From Salarias fasciatus (Eukaryota; Chordata; Actinopteri; Blenniiformes; Blenniidae), in contig NC_043755.1 of assembly GCF_902148845.1 (NCBI RefSeq), forward strand, positions 5,501,790 to 5,565,789: a DNA stretch of 64,000 bases, written 5' to 3'. Below, in pieces: positions 1-15,345 of this stretch. The notes below the pieces were generated by a model. The model had not been told where the DNA came from. It searched no databases and saw nothing but the letters and a program-made list of their open reading frames with translations. Within the stretch, counting starts at the first letter, position 1; every line of letters begins with the position of its first letter. The translations under genes and the position numbers were made by a program.

Positions 1-521
1 TATTAATGACAGTTGATTTGTTGCTCACTTTTCTAGTTGAAATCGGTGTGCTTGTCACTGCGTAGACATAGGAAATAGATTTTGCCCAATATTTTTATTC
101 TTGATCCAGTAAAACTACATCATGGTTATCAATTACCAGCAGCACTGTGCTGATAAAGACTATGAATTAGTGGAAGTTCTCAGCACTTTGCTCATGTTGC
201 AGCACTCAAAATACTTCAGGGTCTCAGTTTAAATCAGCCAAATTCACAGGACTGTATTGTGAACAATAAAATGGTTTACACCTCATTGTTACACTGTGGT
301 GTCACACGGTTTCATTTTGGAGTGCTAACATTGTAATATAAATTCAACATTTCCATCTTTTTTGGTTTTTAGAACTCTGTAGCAGGTAAATCAGCTTTAC
401 ATGTCCAGTTAAATGCATTGAAAATGTTTGAGTGTTGTGTTAATTGGTCAAAGAACTTGATTTAACAGATGTCAATTGATAACTTTCTGCCCACGATATT
501 ATTTTAGTGACTAATCTGTGA

Positions 522-2409
<1,888 letters not shown>

Positions 2410-2442
2410 TCCACGTTTTTGTTTATCATGCCTTCTGTCAGA

Positions 2443-2448
2443 AATAAA
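2443..2448 (+). terminator. rpl18 poly(A) signal
   Basis: AATAAA lies 34 bases after the rpl18 stop and is followed by T- and GT-rich sequence (TTGTCTTGTGCTTTG), the usual downstream element. The implied 3' UTR is very short, as expected for a ribosomal protein gene. Confidence 0.85.
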
Positions 2449-2639
2449 AGATTGGCTGTAGAAATGAATTGTCTTGTGCTTTGTTTTTAATACTTTTCAA
2501 CAAACACCCTAAACTGGCTTTTCTATTTAAGTCAGCTTCTGTAAATAAACCAGGATGTTGACTAATGGGGGGTAAGTGCCCCCCCAATCTTTGAGCAAAA
2601 TTTAAAGTATGAGGGATTCTTTTGATCAGCGTTTATCGG

Positions 2640-2855
2640 CCGGCTGATAACAAATGGCCTGGCAGGAAGCGCTGCTCTGTCAATGATTGGAGAATGCGGG
2701 TGGGTGTTGCGGTGCTTTCCTTATCGTCATTGGGTTTCCTCTCCGCCGCTCAGAGCTGCTGCTGCGTCTCCAGACACTTCCTGAGCCGAGCACCGAGCCG
2801 CCGCTATATCACAGCACAGCGGCTATCTGTCGTCGAGAGCGGGGGGACAAGATGA
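2640..2855 (+). promoter_or_regulatory. Probable sphk2 promoter and non-coding first exon
   Basis: A GC-rich, CpG-containing island about 230 bases after rpl18 carries two inverted CCAAT boxes (ATTGG at 2686-2690 and 2729-2733) and a GCCGCTATATCAC stretch. It ends in a clean donor, GATGAG|GTAATG, after 2855. Joining an ATG here to the next recognisable sphk2 coding exon does not preserve the frame, so I read it as a 5' UTR exon. Assignment to sphk2 rests on position and strand; the linked acceptor was not located. Confidence 0.5.
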
Positions 2856-5632
2856 GGTAATGCCGCCTTCTCCGTGGCTTCTGTTGCACCGTAATGGACC
2901 TTTTAGTGACCGTGTTCTCCCCGGGCAGAGGTTAAAGTGGGGAAAACGTGTTGTTTTCGCGTCGGTCGTGCTGCTGGAAGCACATAACGCCCGCTAGCTA
3001 AGCATGTCTGCTAACTTTGGTATGCCATTAAACCAGGTGGGAAGTCTCAACGGGACGTGTCAAAGTGTAACATTTCAGTTTTATCGTGGCGTGGGCGAAC
3101 CATGGTAGAAATTTGAAATTTTAACTCGGGATATTGCAACTGGCTTGGACTTGGGCTACACGTTTACTAGCAAACTGCTAACCGATGCTAACTGTCGCCG
3201 CTGTGTTGCGTCTGTCACTTTACAGCAGCCGCCGTCTCTGAAAACCATTCCCTCCTTTTCGTATATGACTCAAACTGCTCCCTGCAGCATCAAACTCCTT
3301 CATCTCCTTCAGGATCGACAGCGTTTAATAAAAACGTCTTCGTGGCTTAACTGCGGCGTAGCTGTTAACACACAGCTAAAGTTAGCTTGCTAACAGGCTG
3401 GAGTATCGATTAAAGTTTAGCAGTGTGGCACAGCTTTGACATTTGATCATGACTGCTAATAAACAAATAGTTTACTGTCCTACTAAAAAATCCCCTCAGT
3501 TCAGAGTGTTTTGTCGGTGACACTTAGACCAAAAATACCCCGAAGTCACCCAACAGGAGCCTCATTGTGTGGGGGAGACAGAATTAGCCTGTTATTATTT
3601 CTGGGTGTCCCCGCCCTGCATTTCAAGGACGTAAGGTGCAACAATGGGCATCGGTGAGGTGCTTTTCTGTGGGTGAGCTTTATCAGGACAGGACATCAGC
3701 CAAGTATTGATTTTGTCTGCACGACGGCTTGCATAATGTTTCCTGCCTCTTAGAAAGATGTGAGGACATTAATAACAGTTGAAAGATAAAAAGTCCCGCG
3801 GTGCCACTAAAGTACTTAATTGTAATGATCAGGCCACTGTAGACTGGACATCTGTAATGAAAATGCTTTCATTGTTTGGAGTTTTCCATTGTATTCTGTG
3901 TGCTAGTTTTTGAGCTGACGTATTATGATCCTCTTTTTTTTTTCATTAGGAAAGTGTGACACAGCTAAACTGTGCATATTGTGAAAGCTGTTATATTCTG
4001 TAATCTCTATGTCAGCGATTTCAGACAGACGGAATGATAAGACAAATTTCAAAAGAGATGCTGTGTCCCTGCATTCAAACCAGACAACAATACAGAATAC
4101 TAATTGTGGTTACACATTTTAAACTCATTCAGTCAAATTCAAGTGGAACAAAAGAGAATATTGTGGTTCTTTCCGTGCAACCTTTCATCCAAATGAAAGT
4201 GGTGCCTCAGCAATGCGGTCCAAGATGCGTGACTCTGAGTCACCGTGTGCTTGAGTTCTGACGTACCTTTGGTCAAAAGGGACGAGATGGATCTCGTATT
4301 GCTTCACCTTGTATCTGTAATCTCTTCCTCTTATCGTCGCGCTTCTTCTCTGAACTAGCTGCAGAAGTCTAATGCAAAGTAACTTTTTCTTACACAAGAA
4401 AATCCATTCACAGTGTAATCCCATTTATTGGGTGAGGTTTTTTTTTGTAGCCACTTCCTGTAAACATTCGATTTGAGACTCACTTGAAATCAATTTCACA
4501 CTGGACTGTGACTCACTTGACGACTGTTGTCGTCGCTTGTCCTCACACAGGAACAAAGATCTTTGGGAGGGAACGTGAGGCTCCACTCGCAGACGTAAAG
4601 ATGACATAAACTAAGGATCTGCCTGGAACTGTCTCCCCGTTTGTCTTTTGTTTCTGTTTTTATTTTTGTTCTTGTTGTATTTAGTTTTTCTTGTTGCCCC
4701 ACCTGTCTTACCAAGTGTATCAGTAGTTTTACTCGGATGAATTGTTAATGTATCGCACTACTGTGTAAGGGACTGGCCTCTTCACTCCTCTTGTCTGCCT
4801 CCCATTTATCGCTGAGATTCGAGATAGCAATAGAGGTATCAAAGGTCTTGACAAATCTGCACTTATCATATCTACATGGAATTAATTACAGCACTTTCCA
4901 TGCAACAGACTTTACAGAAATCCTTTCCTGTGCATTAATTTAATTTAATTGTTGTTGCCTCCTTGTTCAAGCAAGGTGTGTTGACTTTTTTTGTTCATAC
5001 TTAAAATGGATCATTTTTAATGCAACTAAGTTTCACTTTTGTCTTTTTGTGTAATTATTTAAAGATTTGTTGTTATTGTCAAGTAGCTGCTTAGCTGCCT
5101 TATATTGCTCTCAGTATAGGTGGCATCAAGTTTAAATGTCAACTTATTTTTATACATATGCAATCTTTGTGAAGAACACTTTTGTTTGTTTAAATGACTG
5201 ATTTTACATCTTGAAACTCTATTGTCTTTGAATATGTTGAAGTATTTCCCATCCACCTATCGGCTGGCAGCAGACTGTAGAAGCTCTTCAGATCAAACTG
5301 TGATGGGAGTTTTCCAACTGTGACCCTGAAATGACTGAAACTTAGTGGTTCCATTTCACCGGAGGATTACGCAGAAAAACAGGAGGTTTGAACTGGAACT
5401 AGTTCTTTTTTGCTTTGAAATGAAGAAACATATCTGAAAGGGACAAGTAAGAACCAAGCGTGTTTGTTTTTTTGTGACTTTGCGAGCACCGAACAGAACA
5501 ACTGATTTTTAAGAGATTTTAATTTTCCCGAAGAGCGGCCAGACGACTGACACTCTTCCAGCCTGGGACCGTCGGAAACCATCACGTAAAGTCGGTCCGG
5601 CCGATAAACTTCCCCCACATTGAGCAGTGAAG
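2856..5632 (+). other. Probable 5' intron and leader of sphk2
   Basis: Unique-looking AT-rich sequence between the candidate promoter and the sphk2 start codon. Open frames here are short and lack recognisable protein similarity. I saw no transposon or RNA gene. The last few hundred bases before 5633 probably belong to the 5' UTR. Confidence 0.45.
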
Positions 5633-8600
5633 ATGCGATCCCCGGAACCGTCCTCGCCCTCCCCGGCAGAAGCCCTCCTTCACGGCCAGTTCGTCAGCTG
5701 GGGGTCCGGCGGCGGCAGCAACAATAACAGCTGCCCCAACAGCCCCGGCGGTCCGGGAGGGCTCTCCCCCGCCGCCTCCCCGACCCCGGCGCCGTCGTCC
5801 AACTACGCCTTGACCCTCACTCACACCCACATACACGTCCAGCGCCTGTCGCCGCGGCCGGGGAAAGAAGCCCGCCTCCTGCTGCCCCTGTCGGAGCTGG
5901 TGGGGTGCAGCTGCCCCCGGGCCCCCGCCCCCCCTCTGCTGGTGCTGTACTGGTACCCGCCGGGAAAACGGCGGAAAGGAGTGTCTCGGCGCCGGCAGGT
6001 GAGGGCCTACCTGGCAGAGAGCAGGCCCGAGGCCGAGCGGTGGTCGGCTGCCGTGCAGTGTCTGCTCAGGGGGGTGACCGTCACTGCTGACACAGGTGAG
6101 TTTGTTCCAGCCGCCGCTGCTTCCTTCATGTTGTGAAATCTGATGATTCCATTATCCTGTGTGACGTCAGCGCATTTCTTGAACGAAATGGAATGGATGG
6201 ATAAGGGTTTTACTTTGTCTGACCTTTCTTTTAGTCACGGTTTCCTGTTGACTGCAGACAGCATCGTAATGAGGCTTTATTCCACGTTCGATTTATGTCC
6301 CCTTTGTATATGCTTACTAAGTTTAGCTTAATGTCATAGCGACCTAAGATCTCTCTGTAATGTGCAGCAGGTTGAGGTCACAAGTGGTTTCCTGAACGGC
6401 TCAGCGTTTTATTGGTTAACAACAGAATGACAAAGAACAAAAGGAGATTAACACTAATACTTTTTAAGAGGCTGTGAGATTTAGTGTTTAATTTGTTGTT
6501 TGTTTCTCTTGACTATGTTCCCCTCTGTGGTTCATTTGTCTAAAACTTTTTTATTGTCCTTCCTCTTATCTGTCGTGCACACATGGCCTGTATCATTTGA
6601 TGTCAAATGTGGAGACAGAGGGTGGGGCTCTCTTTCCCATTTGCAATACCCCCAGCCCGAGTTATCGACCTGATAGCCAGACCCCCGCTCACTGCCCACT
6701 TTCCAAGTGTGCGTTCTTTTGTTTGTTTTTTTTCCACTGTTACCAACACGTTCAGCTTTCCTTTCCTCCTTTTGTAGTTGTGCTTCTTTTTTTCTTGGAG
6801 CCTATTAGTGATCGCTCCAGTAGATCTCTGTCGTGTTGTAAACCCACCACATCACTGTCTCATTCCCCAACAGCAGCACAGCTCTCATCCTTTACTGCTT
6901 ATTCCCAGTCTGCTCTGGCTTCATTCATAGCTCACTGAACCTTTCTGAACCACAGCCTGATTCGATTCTGTACTTCTTTTTTTTTTTTTTTATGCCACTG
7001 AACAGTTTAGCTGTGGTTTGTTGGTTTTTTTTTGCTGATTTACTTGATTGTGGTTTATTGCATAACCCCGGATTATTTGAGAGTGCAGCCATTCACTCGT
7101 GAAATCTATCTAGCATTTGACTGATTTATAGTCACTATAAATTTGATTGTACTATGCTATCAGATTTAGAAAGAAGAGATATGAGGATTCAACTACATTT
7201 GTTTTATTGCTTCTTCTCACCAATCGGCTGTATATATTATTTAACTCATTTTCAAAGCTTTTTTTTTTATCACCGTTGATGGCTCCTTCAGGAATTAAAC
7301 AGATGTGCTCTTTATTTCTTAATTTCAATGATAAACTAAATAACAGCAAAGAGTGAAAAAGGTTATTTGAGGTGAAATAAAGGCATCTTAAATGGTTGAA
7401 TGCTCTCAAAAGTCCGGGGTTAGTCAGCGCTGTAAAAACAGCTTAGCTTATGTCCTAGTTGGCTGCCTTTGTAAATGCAGTGGACCACCTCCTTAGTTAA
7501 GAATAAAAAAAAAAACGGTGCAGATCTTTACTTATTCATGCTCTCCCTTTTGTGTTTTCTGAACAGAATTTTCAAGAAGTCTGCTACCTCGACCCCGGCG
7601 ACTACTGTTACTGGTCAATCCCTTCAGTGGAAGGGGCCAGGCCATGCAGTGGTGCCAGACTCACATTCTGCCAATGATAAGAGAGGCCAACATCAGCTAC
7701 AACCTCATTCAGACAGGTAACAGGATCTGCAACAGAAGAAACCCAAACACCACTTTCATAATTTATCTTTTTTCTTTCCATTTAAGTTGATTTCATCCGC
7801 TCATCCTCTGTGTGCACGTGGTCGGCTCAGAGGAGACCAGTGGTTCATAATTGATGTGCTGTTCTTTAGCATGAAAATCGCTACGTTATAAAGCAGCAAA
7901 GAACTGTGTCTGTTTATGATCCATCACAAAGAAAAGATAGGATCATTTTAGTGTTTAGAGCAACTTTAAAATGAAGTTTTCCAATCAGAAGATATCAGAA
8001 GAATAATAGATTTGTTTGTCTTTTCTCAGAACGTCAGAATCATGCCAGAGAGCTCATCAGAGAGATTTCTCTCCCGGAGTGGGACGGCATCATTATCGTC
8101 TCTGGGGACGGCCTGCTGCATGAGGTGAGGCGCTTTCGTTTGAAGAGCAGGGTGGCATTAGGGGTGAAGTAAAGCAGTAGTTGGTTTATCCTGAATTATT
8201 TCTACTTTTTTTTTTTAAATTACACTTCATTGTCCACCAGTGTGATGTTTCTATAATTTCTGTGTAATGTCACTTTAGGTCATTAATGGCCTGATGGAGC
8301 GCCCAGATTGGGAACAAGCAATAAAAACACCGGTCGGCATTCTACCCTGCGGCTCTGGGAATGCCCTGGCTGGCTCCATCAACCACCACGCAGGGTGAGT
8401 GTGTCTCTTATTTATAGCTGTAAATCGTGAGTCTTCTGTGACTGAAAAAAAACAACCTTCACAGCTCTAAACTGGACAGCTTCACATCTCAGTTTATACC
8501 TTGAAGCAGAGTTCTGAATTTCATCTGCCTATGTTTTGTGTGTGTCATTTAAATAATACAAAACACACCAGTGAACATTCAGAGGCCGTCGATATTTCCC

Positions 8601-10936
8601 TTCCTCTAAAGAAAGCAGAAGACTGTCTTGCACTTTTGTTTTTTACAGGTCAAACTTTATTAATGAGATGCTGTTGCTGGTGTTTTCTGTCTCCGTCAGG
8701 TATGACATGTGCCTTCGTGAGCCTCTCCTCCTGAACTGCTGCTTTCTGCTCAGCCGGGGCGGCGTCCGGCCCATGGATCTGGTCTCTGTGACGACCAGCC
8801 CGGCTCCCTCGAACAACAGCCGCGCTGCAGCACCCAGGAGACTTTTTTCCTTCCTCTCTGTCGCCTGGGGCTTTGTGTCCGATGTGGACATTGAGAGCGA
8901 GAGGTGATTGCGTACTTGCATGAGTTGTTGGGTTATTAAAGCAGAAGTGATGATTCATTTATGAGACATAACCCAGCCTTTTGAGGGGAAAAAAAAATCA
9001 GACATTCATTTGAAATGTGTGATTCTTCCAGGTACCGTGGCCTGGGCTCAGCTCGCTTCACCCTGGGCACCTTGGTGCGAATTGCTTCTCTGCGATCCTA
9101 CAAAGGTCGTCTGTCCTACCTGCCTCCCTCCATGGTCGCCACGTCGCCAGATGCCACACCTCCCCCACCCAGGAGGCCGCTCTCCCGCAGCATCACCGAA
9201 GGCCTCGAGGGCTTCTGTCGAACACCCATCCATCGCACCTGCTCCGACATGGGCATCAGTGAGCAGAGGAGTCTCCGGAGAGGCGAGGGAGAGAGGGAGA
9301 AAGAGGAGAGGCAGAGGGAAAGGGAGAGAAGAAGGGAGAGAGCCAGGGGAGGAGGGACTGGTGTGGTAAGGGCAAGCAGCTTGGCAGAAGACAGAGAGAG
9401 GGAGGGGGAGATGGAGATGGAGGCAGAGGAAGAGAAGTCGGGGACCTGCTCGGAGAGGTCAGGAACAAGTTCGGAATCAAATGAGAGAGAGGAGTGCCTC
9501 ATGGGGAGGGAGGACAGGTTATCGAGGATTAAGGATGAAGGGGAGGAACAGGGAACGATCGAGCAAGACTCTGGCGAGATGGAGGACGAGGAAGAAGACC
9601 TGGGGAAGGATGGGGAGGGCAGCGGGGGTTCGATGGAGGGGGAGGGAGTGTTGCATGCTAGAGAGCTGGGAGATAGCTATGGCGTGGACATGGGGCGGGA
9701 GGCGGATGAAGAGCCAGACGACCAGGATGAGCTTCTCCAAACCAGGCAAGCATTAAGAAAGAACTCCGCCCCTTCCAGCCAGATCGCCAACGCTCTGTTC
9801 AGCCAGCCCCTCAGTCAGCAGGTGGAGTCAGATTCCGGTACCTCGTTTGGGGACGAGGACATGGACTTGAATGGGACGTACTATCAGAAGGAACCTTACC
9901 CACTGGACGTTGCTCGGGAGCGAGCCCTCACCATCTCCTCGCCCTTTCGCCACTCTCCTTTCTCCTACAAGCCCAAGAACTTGGACCAAAACCAAAACGC
10001 CTCCCGGCCGAGGCCCCTGTCACTCCTCCAACACTCCCACTCAAACTCACTCCCTCCTAAACTCCCCTCCCTCTCCCTGTCTCTGTCACCCACGCCTCCA
10101 TCCTCCCCTTCTTGCGCATCCCCACACGCTTCATCCTACCTCACCCCCCGTCCGAATACCCCGAGCTCCAGCTCGCCGTCCCCCTGTTTACGCACGCCGT
10201 CCTCTTCTTTTAACTTTGATATTGCTGAACCAGCAGGACCGCTCAAGAACCGTCCATTTGTCTCACTGCCTTTAAATCTACCAAGAGATGACTTGTTACC
10301 GCCCCTCGACCAGCCCCTCCCCACAAGAGACTGGGTCACCATCGAAGGGGACTTCGTCCTCGTCCTCGCCCTTTATCAGACCCACCTCGGGGCCGACCTC
10401 CACGCTGCACCCCAGGCCAGGTTCGACGACGGGCTGATCCACCTGACCTTCGTGCGGGCGGGGATCTCCAGAGCCACACTACTGAGACTGTTCTTCGCCA
10501 TGGAACGAGGAACCCACCACTCCGTCAGCTCGCCGTACGTGAGCCACGTCAGCTGCAGGGCCTTCAGACTGCAGCCTCTGTCCGCACGGGGAACGCTCAC
10601 CGTGGATGGAGAACTCGTCCCCTACGGGCCTCTGCAGGCGCAGGTCAGAAAACACTGATGGCTCTCTTTATACACTCTCTTGCCTTTATTGTCTCACTGC
10701 ATTGAAATCCTTAAGAAATGAGGAACTTTTGTTCAGCATTGGTTTTAATATGTAGAAATATTTTCATAAATCAGCTTTGAATCAACCATTCTTATCAGTA
10801 ATTATCATGTTTTTTAATTATTTATTCACCTTAGGACTTATTATAATGGTTTCTTTTGGCCTTCCTGTTTCAGGTTCATCCTTCCATGGCCCGTCTCATA
10901 GTCGGAGATTCAGGAGTGAAGATCACCAGATTCTGA
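5633..10936 (+). CDS. sphk2: Sphingosine kinase 2
   Basis: Lipid kinase that phosphorylates sphingosine to sphingosine-1-phosphate; the family acts in nucleus, mitochondria and cytosol. Coding exons: 5633-6095, 7567-7716, 8030-8124, 8279-8394, 8700-8903, 9032-10643, 10874-10936 (900 aa, stop TGA). The start is the first ATG of the frame. Visible parts: a basic stretch GKRRKGVSRRR near residues 111-121, suited to a nuclear signal; the DAG-kinase-type region LLLLVNPFSGRGQA; the ATP-site motif SGDGLLHE; PCGSGNALAGS; VDIESERYRGLG; and C-terminal VDGE plus YGPLQAQ. A long insert of about 360 residues in exon 6 first alternates Arg with Glu and then becomes Ser/Pro-rich. The protein is longer than human SPHK2 (654 aa by recall). 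The insert, and rpl18 and cyth2 as neighbours, favour SPHK2 over SPHK1. Confidence 0.94.
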
Positions 10937-13900
10937 TTCAGGGAATGGTTGAATTGATTGACATATCAGCAGTCTACTGAATTACATCATATCTATGTTG
11001 CCATCGACACTCTATGAGAGAGGTTGAGATACTTAACGTAGCCAGAACAGCAGAAACTGCTTTTCTAGGGATTAATGAAAGGGATAACCCACCGAGCCAC
11101 GCATCATTGGAGCATGACTGCAGGGATTATTAGCGAATTTGAAAATGGATGAGAAATGCGCCTCATTGCACAGCTGCAGGATTACGCTCGGGGAGCGTAC
11201 CCTGACAAGCATGAAAAACTGCACAGCCCGGGATAATAAGAGGGAAAAACAATCGAATGTTTATGGTTTCGTTTGTGCAGATAGTGCATGTGTTGGATGT
11301 ATACGTAGTAGTATGCATGCAGAGACGCACTGCCTGATTTTTTTTTATTTTTTATTTTTTTTGCCTTACAATGAGAGTGAGGGAATCAGCCTAAATTCAC
11401 AGAAAGTTGTTTTCTAAGCTCGACATCTTACAGACTTAACAATGAGATTAAATCGTGCCAGTTCTCGATGAAAATTCACCCCTCTCGCTGTCTAAGTGTT
11501 TGAATAGAAAAGCTGAACTCCCTCAGAGGATTGCCTTATCTGCACTGTACATTACAGTTGTACCTTTGCCCTCTTGTCTGAAGACGCAAAATCTTAACCT
11601 CTGTCCACCTATCAGAGTCCACCCTCCACATGAAAAACAAAGCTGTTCTTATAAATTCAGAGATACTGGTAAAAGCCACCTACCTAATGTTGTCTTTAAG
11701 CATGCTACATAGCCACTGTTCACTGTCAGTGGAGGAAAATGCAGTCGTCAAGTGTTTGCTTGCTCATGCAAGTGATTCAGCGCAGGGCAGCCAGATGAAG
11801 CTTTTTGTGTTATTAGTAGAAACAATGGGGCCGTTGAACGGTGACCATCACTGACATTTTTATGTAATCTGCCTGTTTTTCTTAGCCAATGGATGCACGA
11901 AGACGATATCAGTGATGTCAGTTTTTGTAGCATATTGAACATAAATTGTCTGAACAAAGCAAGCTTTTTATGCCAGTGCTTTTAGCCTGTTCGTTTCCAG
12001 AAAATCTCAGAATCACAGCCTTAGGCCTCAGCACTATTTAGTGTCTACAATACGTCACTTGTCTCTGAGTAACCATCTTTCAAAGTGTAATTAGAAGACA
12101 TTACTTGCCTCAGATAAGGTGTAAGTAGTGCATTTATTTTGCACAAAACTGGAGTTGAGACAGCACAGAGAATCACAACACTAGAATGCATAACATATTT
12201 TAGCTACGGCCTAAAGAGTAACACTGAGTCAGACACTTAGTTCCAAGAAGTGAATGCACTAGAATTTGGAGCCAACTCCAGCTACTAATACATGGATTTC
12301 ATGACATTCATTGCCTGGAATTAGCTACATGTTGGTATTTGAACCCTCATAGCTTTCAGAAAGTGTAACTGACTTTTGACAAAATCATTTAGAAACTTTA
12401 AAAACCTGCTGCAGAGTTGAACAGGGACACGCAAACAACTAAAGTCCAGCCGAGCCGCAGTGTCAGATCACATATTGGAACATGAGATCATTTGGTTGAA
12501 AACAACACAAAAAAACACAGTTGAGAATTAACCAGCAGCATCCAGCACCGACTTGTGAAGAAAGTGAATGTCAGGGCTGTGAAATATTTGAGAATTAAAG
12601 AAAAAAAAAAAGATGCGATCCTAAATGAAACCAACCAGTGTCCTGAATGGGGAATTATTGTGTTGTAGAAATGAATTTTTTGATGATAAAACTTGCTGAT
12701 ATACTCAGTCTTGACAAAGTGTAAATCATTAGCATGTGCAATGCACCAATCAGTGAGACCACGTGCCAACTGCTTGGGCCATCATCGACTTACTGTAACG
12801 TCTCGGTCATGCCTGGACAAATCAATGCCTTTGTGAAATAAAGCCTGTAAATTCTGGCTGTTGATCATGAACTGTTTAAACCTGACTGCAGAACAAAAAA
12901 ACAAAAGAAAAACAGTAAAACTTTTGCTTACCAGGCTTTTTTTTTTCCTTTTCTGTCTTTATATTCTCTCATCCGAGGGCACTAAGCAAGTAGTCTACCA
13001 CAATTACACTGCGCTTATATAGCTACAGAATGTGAATACACAATTTCAAATCAATTACCAAATAGGAGAGTTTACACCTTTATTGGAGTTTCATTGCCAA
13101 AACATTTCCTCTTGAAGTTCAAGAGCATGGTGATAGTTTACCTTCCTCAGCATTTTGTTGTGTATGGCCACAGCTGGGACCACGGTGTTATATACCTATT
13201 TGATATGATCATGTCGGGGGGTATGTGCCATCAATATTTCTGTAGTGGGCCGCCTGCAATGAAATTGTAATTATTACTAAAAACTGGAACTACATAGAAT
13301 GTAAGTTAATAGTTAAAATGGGTTTGAATAAATGTAATTTCATGAGTTTGTCTGCAGCAAATCAAGTGCATTGGTTTTTCTTTTGCTGATATGTTGTCAC
13401 ACCTTATTCCTTCCACACTGGTTGCAGTCACAGTTCCGGCACACAGCCGGTCAAACATCCCGATGGGCCGCAGAGGTTTCAGTGGTTACATGTCACACTG
13501 ACATGAGGTTCATACTCTTCGCATCACATGAATGCAAAATTTTAGGAAGTCTTTGAAGGTAAGTCATTTGATTTGTTTATGTGAGCTTGAGTGTGAACCG
13601 GTGGTAGTTTGTGGGGATCTCACAAAGCTTTCCATCAGTGCTTTTATCTGATAATATGAAAAGAAATAACCTAGAATGACTTCCACTGACAAAGTGCAGC
13701 TGCAGCCATGAGGTTACTATATTTTCACTGAAACTCACACCTATTACAACCTTTTCTTCACCTCATCTCACATCCTTTCATCACTTTTGAATAAGACTCC
13801 AAGATACTTGAATTCCTCTAACTGGGAAAGGCAAACCATCTTTATGAGAGAAACATGGAATCAAACTCGGAGGTGCTGGTTCACATTCCAACCACTCAGC

Positions 13901-14266
13901 GCTTTAGTTGGGTTTCACTTCATGGAGGTTTTGTGTGTCTTTGTAAGACACTTGATTCCTTGTTCAGTTGCTTCATGTAAATTTGCAGAAGCGATTGACC
14001 TTTTAGCTACACAGTTTTTTTGGATGTAGATTTGTCTTCAAATGATTCTGTCCCTTTTTGGCAGTTTGTCTCTTTTGTGCATTGTTACTTGTTCTGCATT
14101 GCTTTGCACAAGTTGTTTTATCTCTTAAGGTGATTTTCATCTCTTTATTGTAGATACATGCTTCTTTTAGCTATTTGTCTCTATTCTCTACTTTTAAATC
14201 ATTTTGTGTGAATTTACAGAGGTTAAATGTATCTTTTTGTCACGTTATAGTGGTTTTGTTTTGGTA
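10937..14266 (+). other. sphk2 3' UTR and intergenic spacer
   Basis: No coding region recognised. AATAAA at 12837-12842 and another at about 13326 are candidate sphk2 poly(A) signals, implying a 3' UTR of about 1.9-2.4 kb. The rest is AT-rich unique-looking DNA with short A and T runs. Which signal is used cannot be told from sequence. Confidence 0.4.
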
Positions 14267-15227
14267 TACGAGGGGGGACCCAAAAGTTTCCGGACTGATT
14301 CTATTAATAAAAAAATACAATGAATTTCCAACTTTGGCTAGATGTCGCTACAGGATAGCCTCATGCATAACTGTGCCAGGTTTGGTCTTCCCCCGTGATG
14401 CGGTCAGCTGACAGTCACTGTTTATGTTGACAGAGTGACACCCCGCTCTTCGATTTTTCAAGATGGCGGATATCCACGGATATGCGCTCTGTCAAAACAT
14501 TTTGTTTTTTATTGGGAAAACAGCGGCAGAAACACTCACCATGTTGCAGACATTCTTTAAGAAGGATTCTTAAGGTGTCTGAGTGGTTTGGGCCCTTTAA
14601 GAGCGATCAGATTACATCACGAAGACCAGGCACGCAGAGGACAACAATGCACTTCCAGAACAGAGGAAAACGTCACAAAAACTGAAGAAGACGTCGTGGT
14701 AGATCCACGCAGGACTTTTGATGGCATTGCAGATCTGATGGGAGTGTTGTGGAGATCCAGACAGATGATCCTCAGGCGGTTATTAGAAGCAGTGAGACGA
14801 AGGCACCCGGAAATGGCCGCATCGTAGCAGACAGCAGACCACAGGACGCCCCGTTACGCACTGAAGTAGCACCAAATGTTGTGCGTAAAGCATATTTTTG
14901 GACTAAAACCGCGACCAGCCAGCCTCCCCACCGCCATATTCACCTGATCTGGCCCCAGACGACTGCTTTTTGTTGTCAAAGATGAAACTGGAGCGGCAGC
15001 GGAAAGGTAAGACAGGCATACAGGCGGGGGAGGGAAAATCGAAGTTCTATCTTTCCGGCACAGTTACGCACAGTCATGGCGACTCTTCTGAACAGTGAAA
15101 ATCTCGGGTGCAGCGTTGTATTCAAGCCAAAGGAGAGTATTTTGAAGGTGACAGTTTCAAATAATTGCGAAGATTAAAAAATAAAAGTTATAACCACAGT
15201 CCGGGAACTTTTGGGTCCACCCTCGTA
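14267..15227 (+). mobile_element. Tc1/mariner-superfamily transposon (mariner type), defective
   Basis: The element is bounded by TA dinucleotides (14267-14268 and 15226-15227) and about 28-base terminal inverted repeats. Left reads CGAGGGGGGACCCAAAAGTT; the right end, reverse-complemented, reads CGAGGGTGGACCCAAAAGTT. Both continue into a CCGGACT-type end. Between them lie transposase pieces in more than one frame: FLLGKTAAETLTMLQ-like sequence, a SRTEENVTKTEE stretch, the PPYSPDLAPDDCF-like catalytic segment, and the tail motif QAKGEYFEGDSF. At about 960 bases it is shorter than the usual 1.3 kb, with sequence missing between the DNA-binding and catalytic parts and several frame breaks. It is a dead copy. 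The good TIR match suggests moderate age. Confidence 0.9.
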
Positions 15228-15345
15228 ATCTGTACTTCTTTGAGGTATTTCATATCTTTGTCAATTTTTGCATCTGTGTAGCCATTCTACATCACTTTCA
15301 GTTAGTTTTTAATTAAAAAAAAGTATGATCATATGTTTTAAACCT

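Noticed and set aside
2622-2855. 77-codon frame ending at the GATGAG donor as a coding first exon of sphk2
   Set aside because: Peptide shows no similarity and does not join in frame with the sphk2 start exon; a 5' UTR exon and promoter fit better.
9116-9756. Overlapping Ser/Leu-rich minus-strand and Arg-rich plus-strand frames in sphk2 exon 6
   Set aside because: Shadows of the low-complexity sphk2 insert; the sphk2 frame is the one that joins to conserved blocks on both sides.
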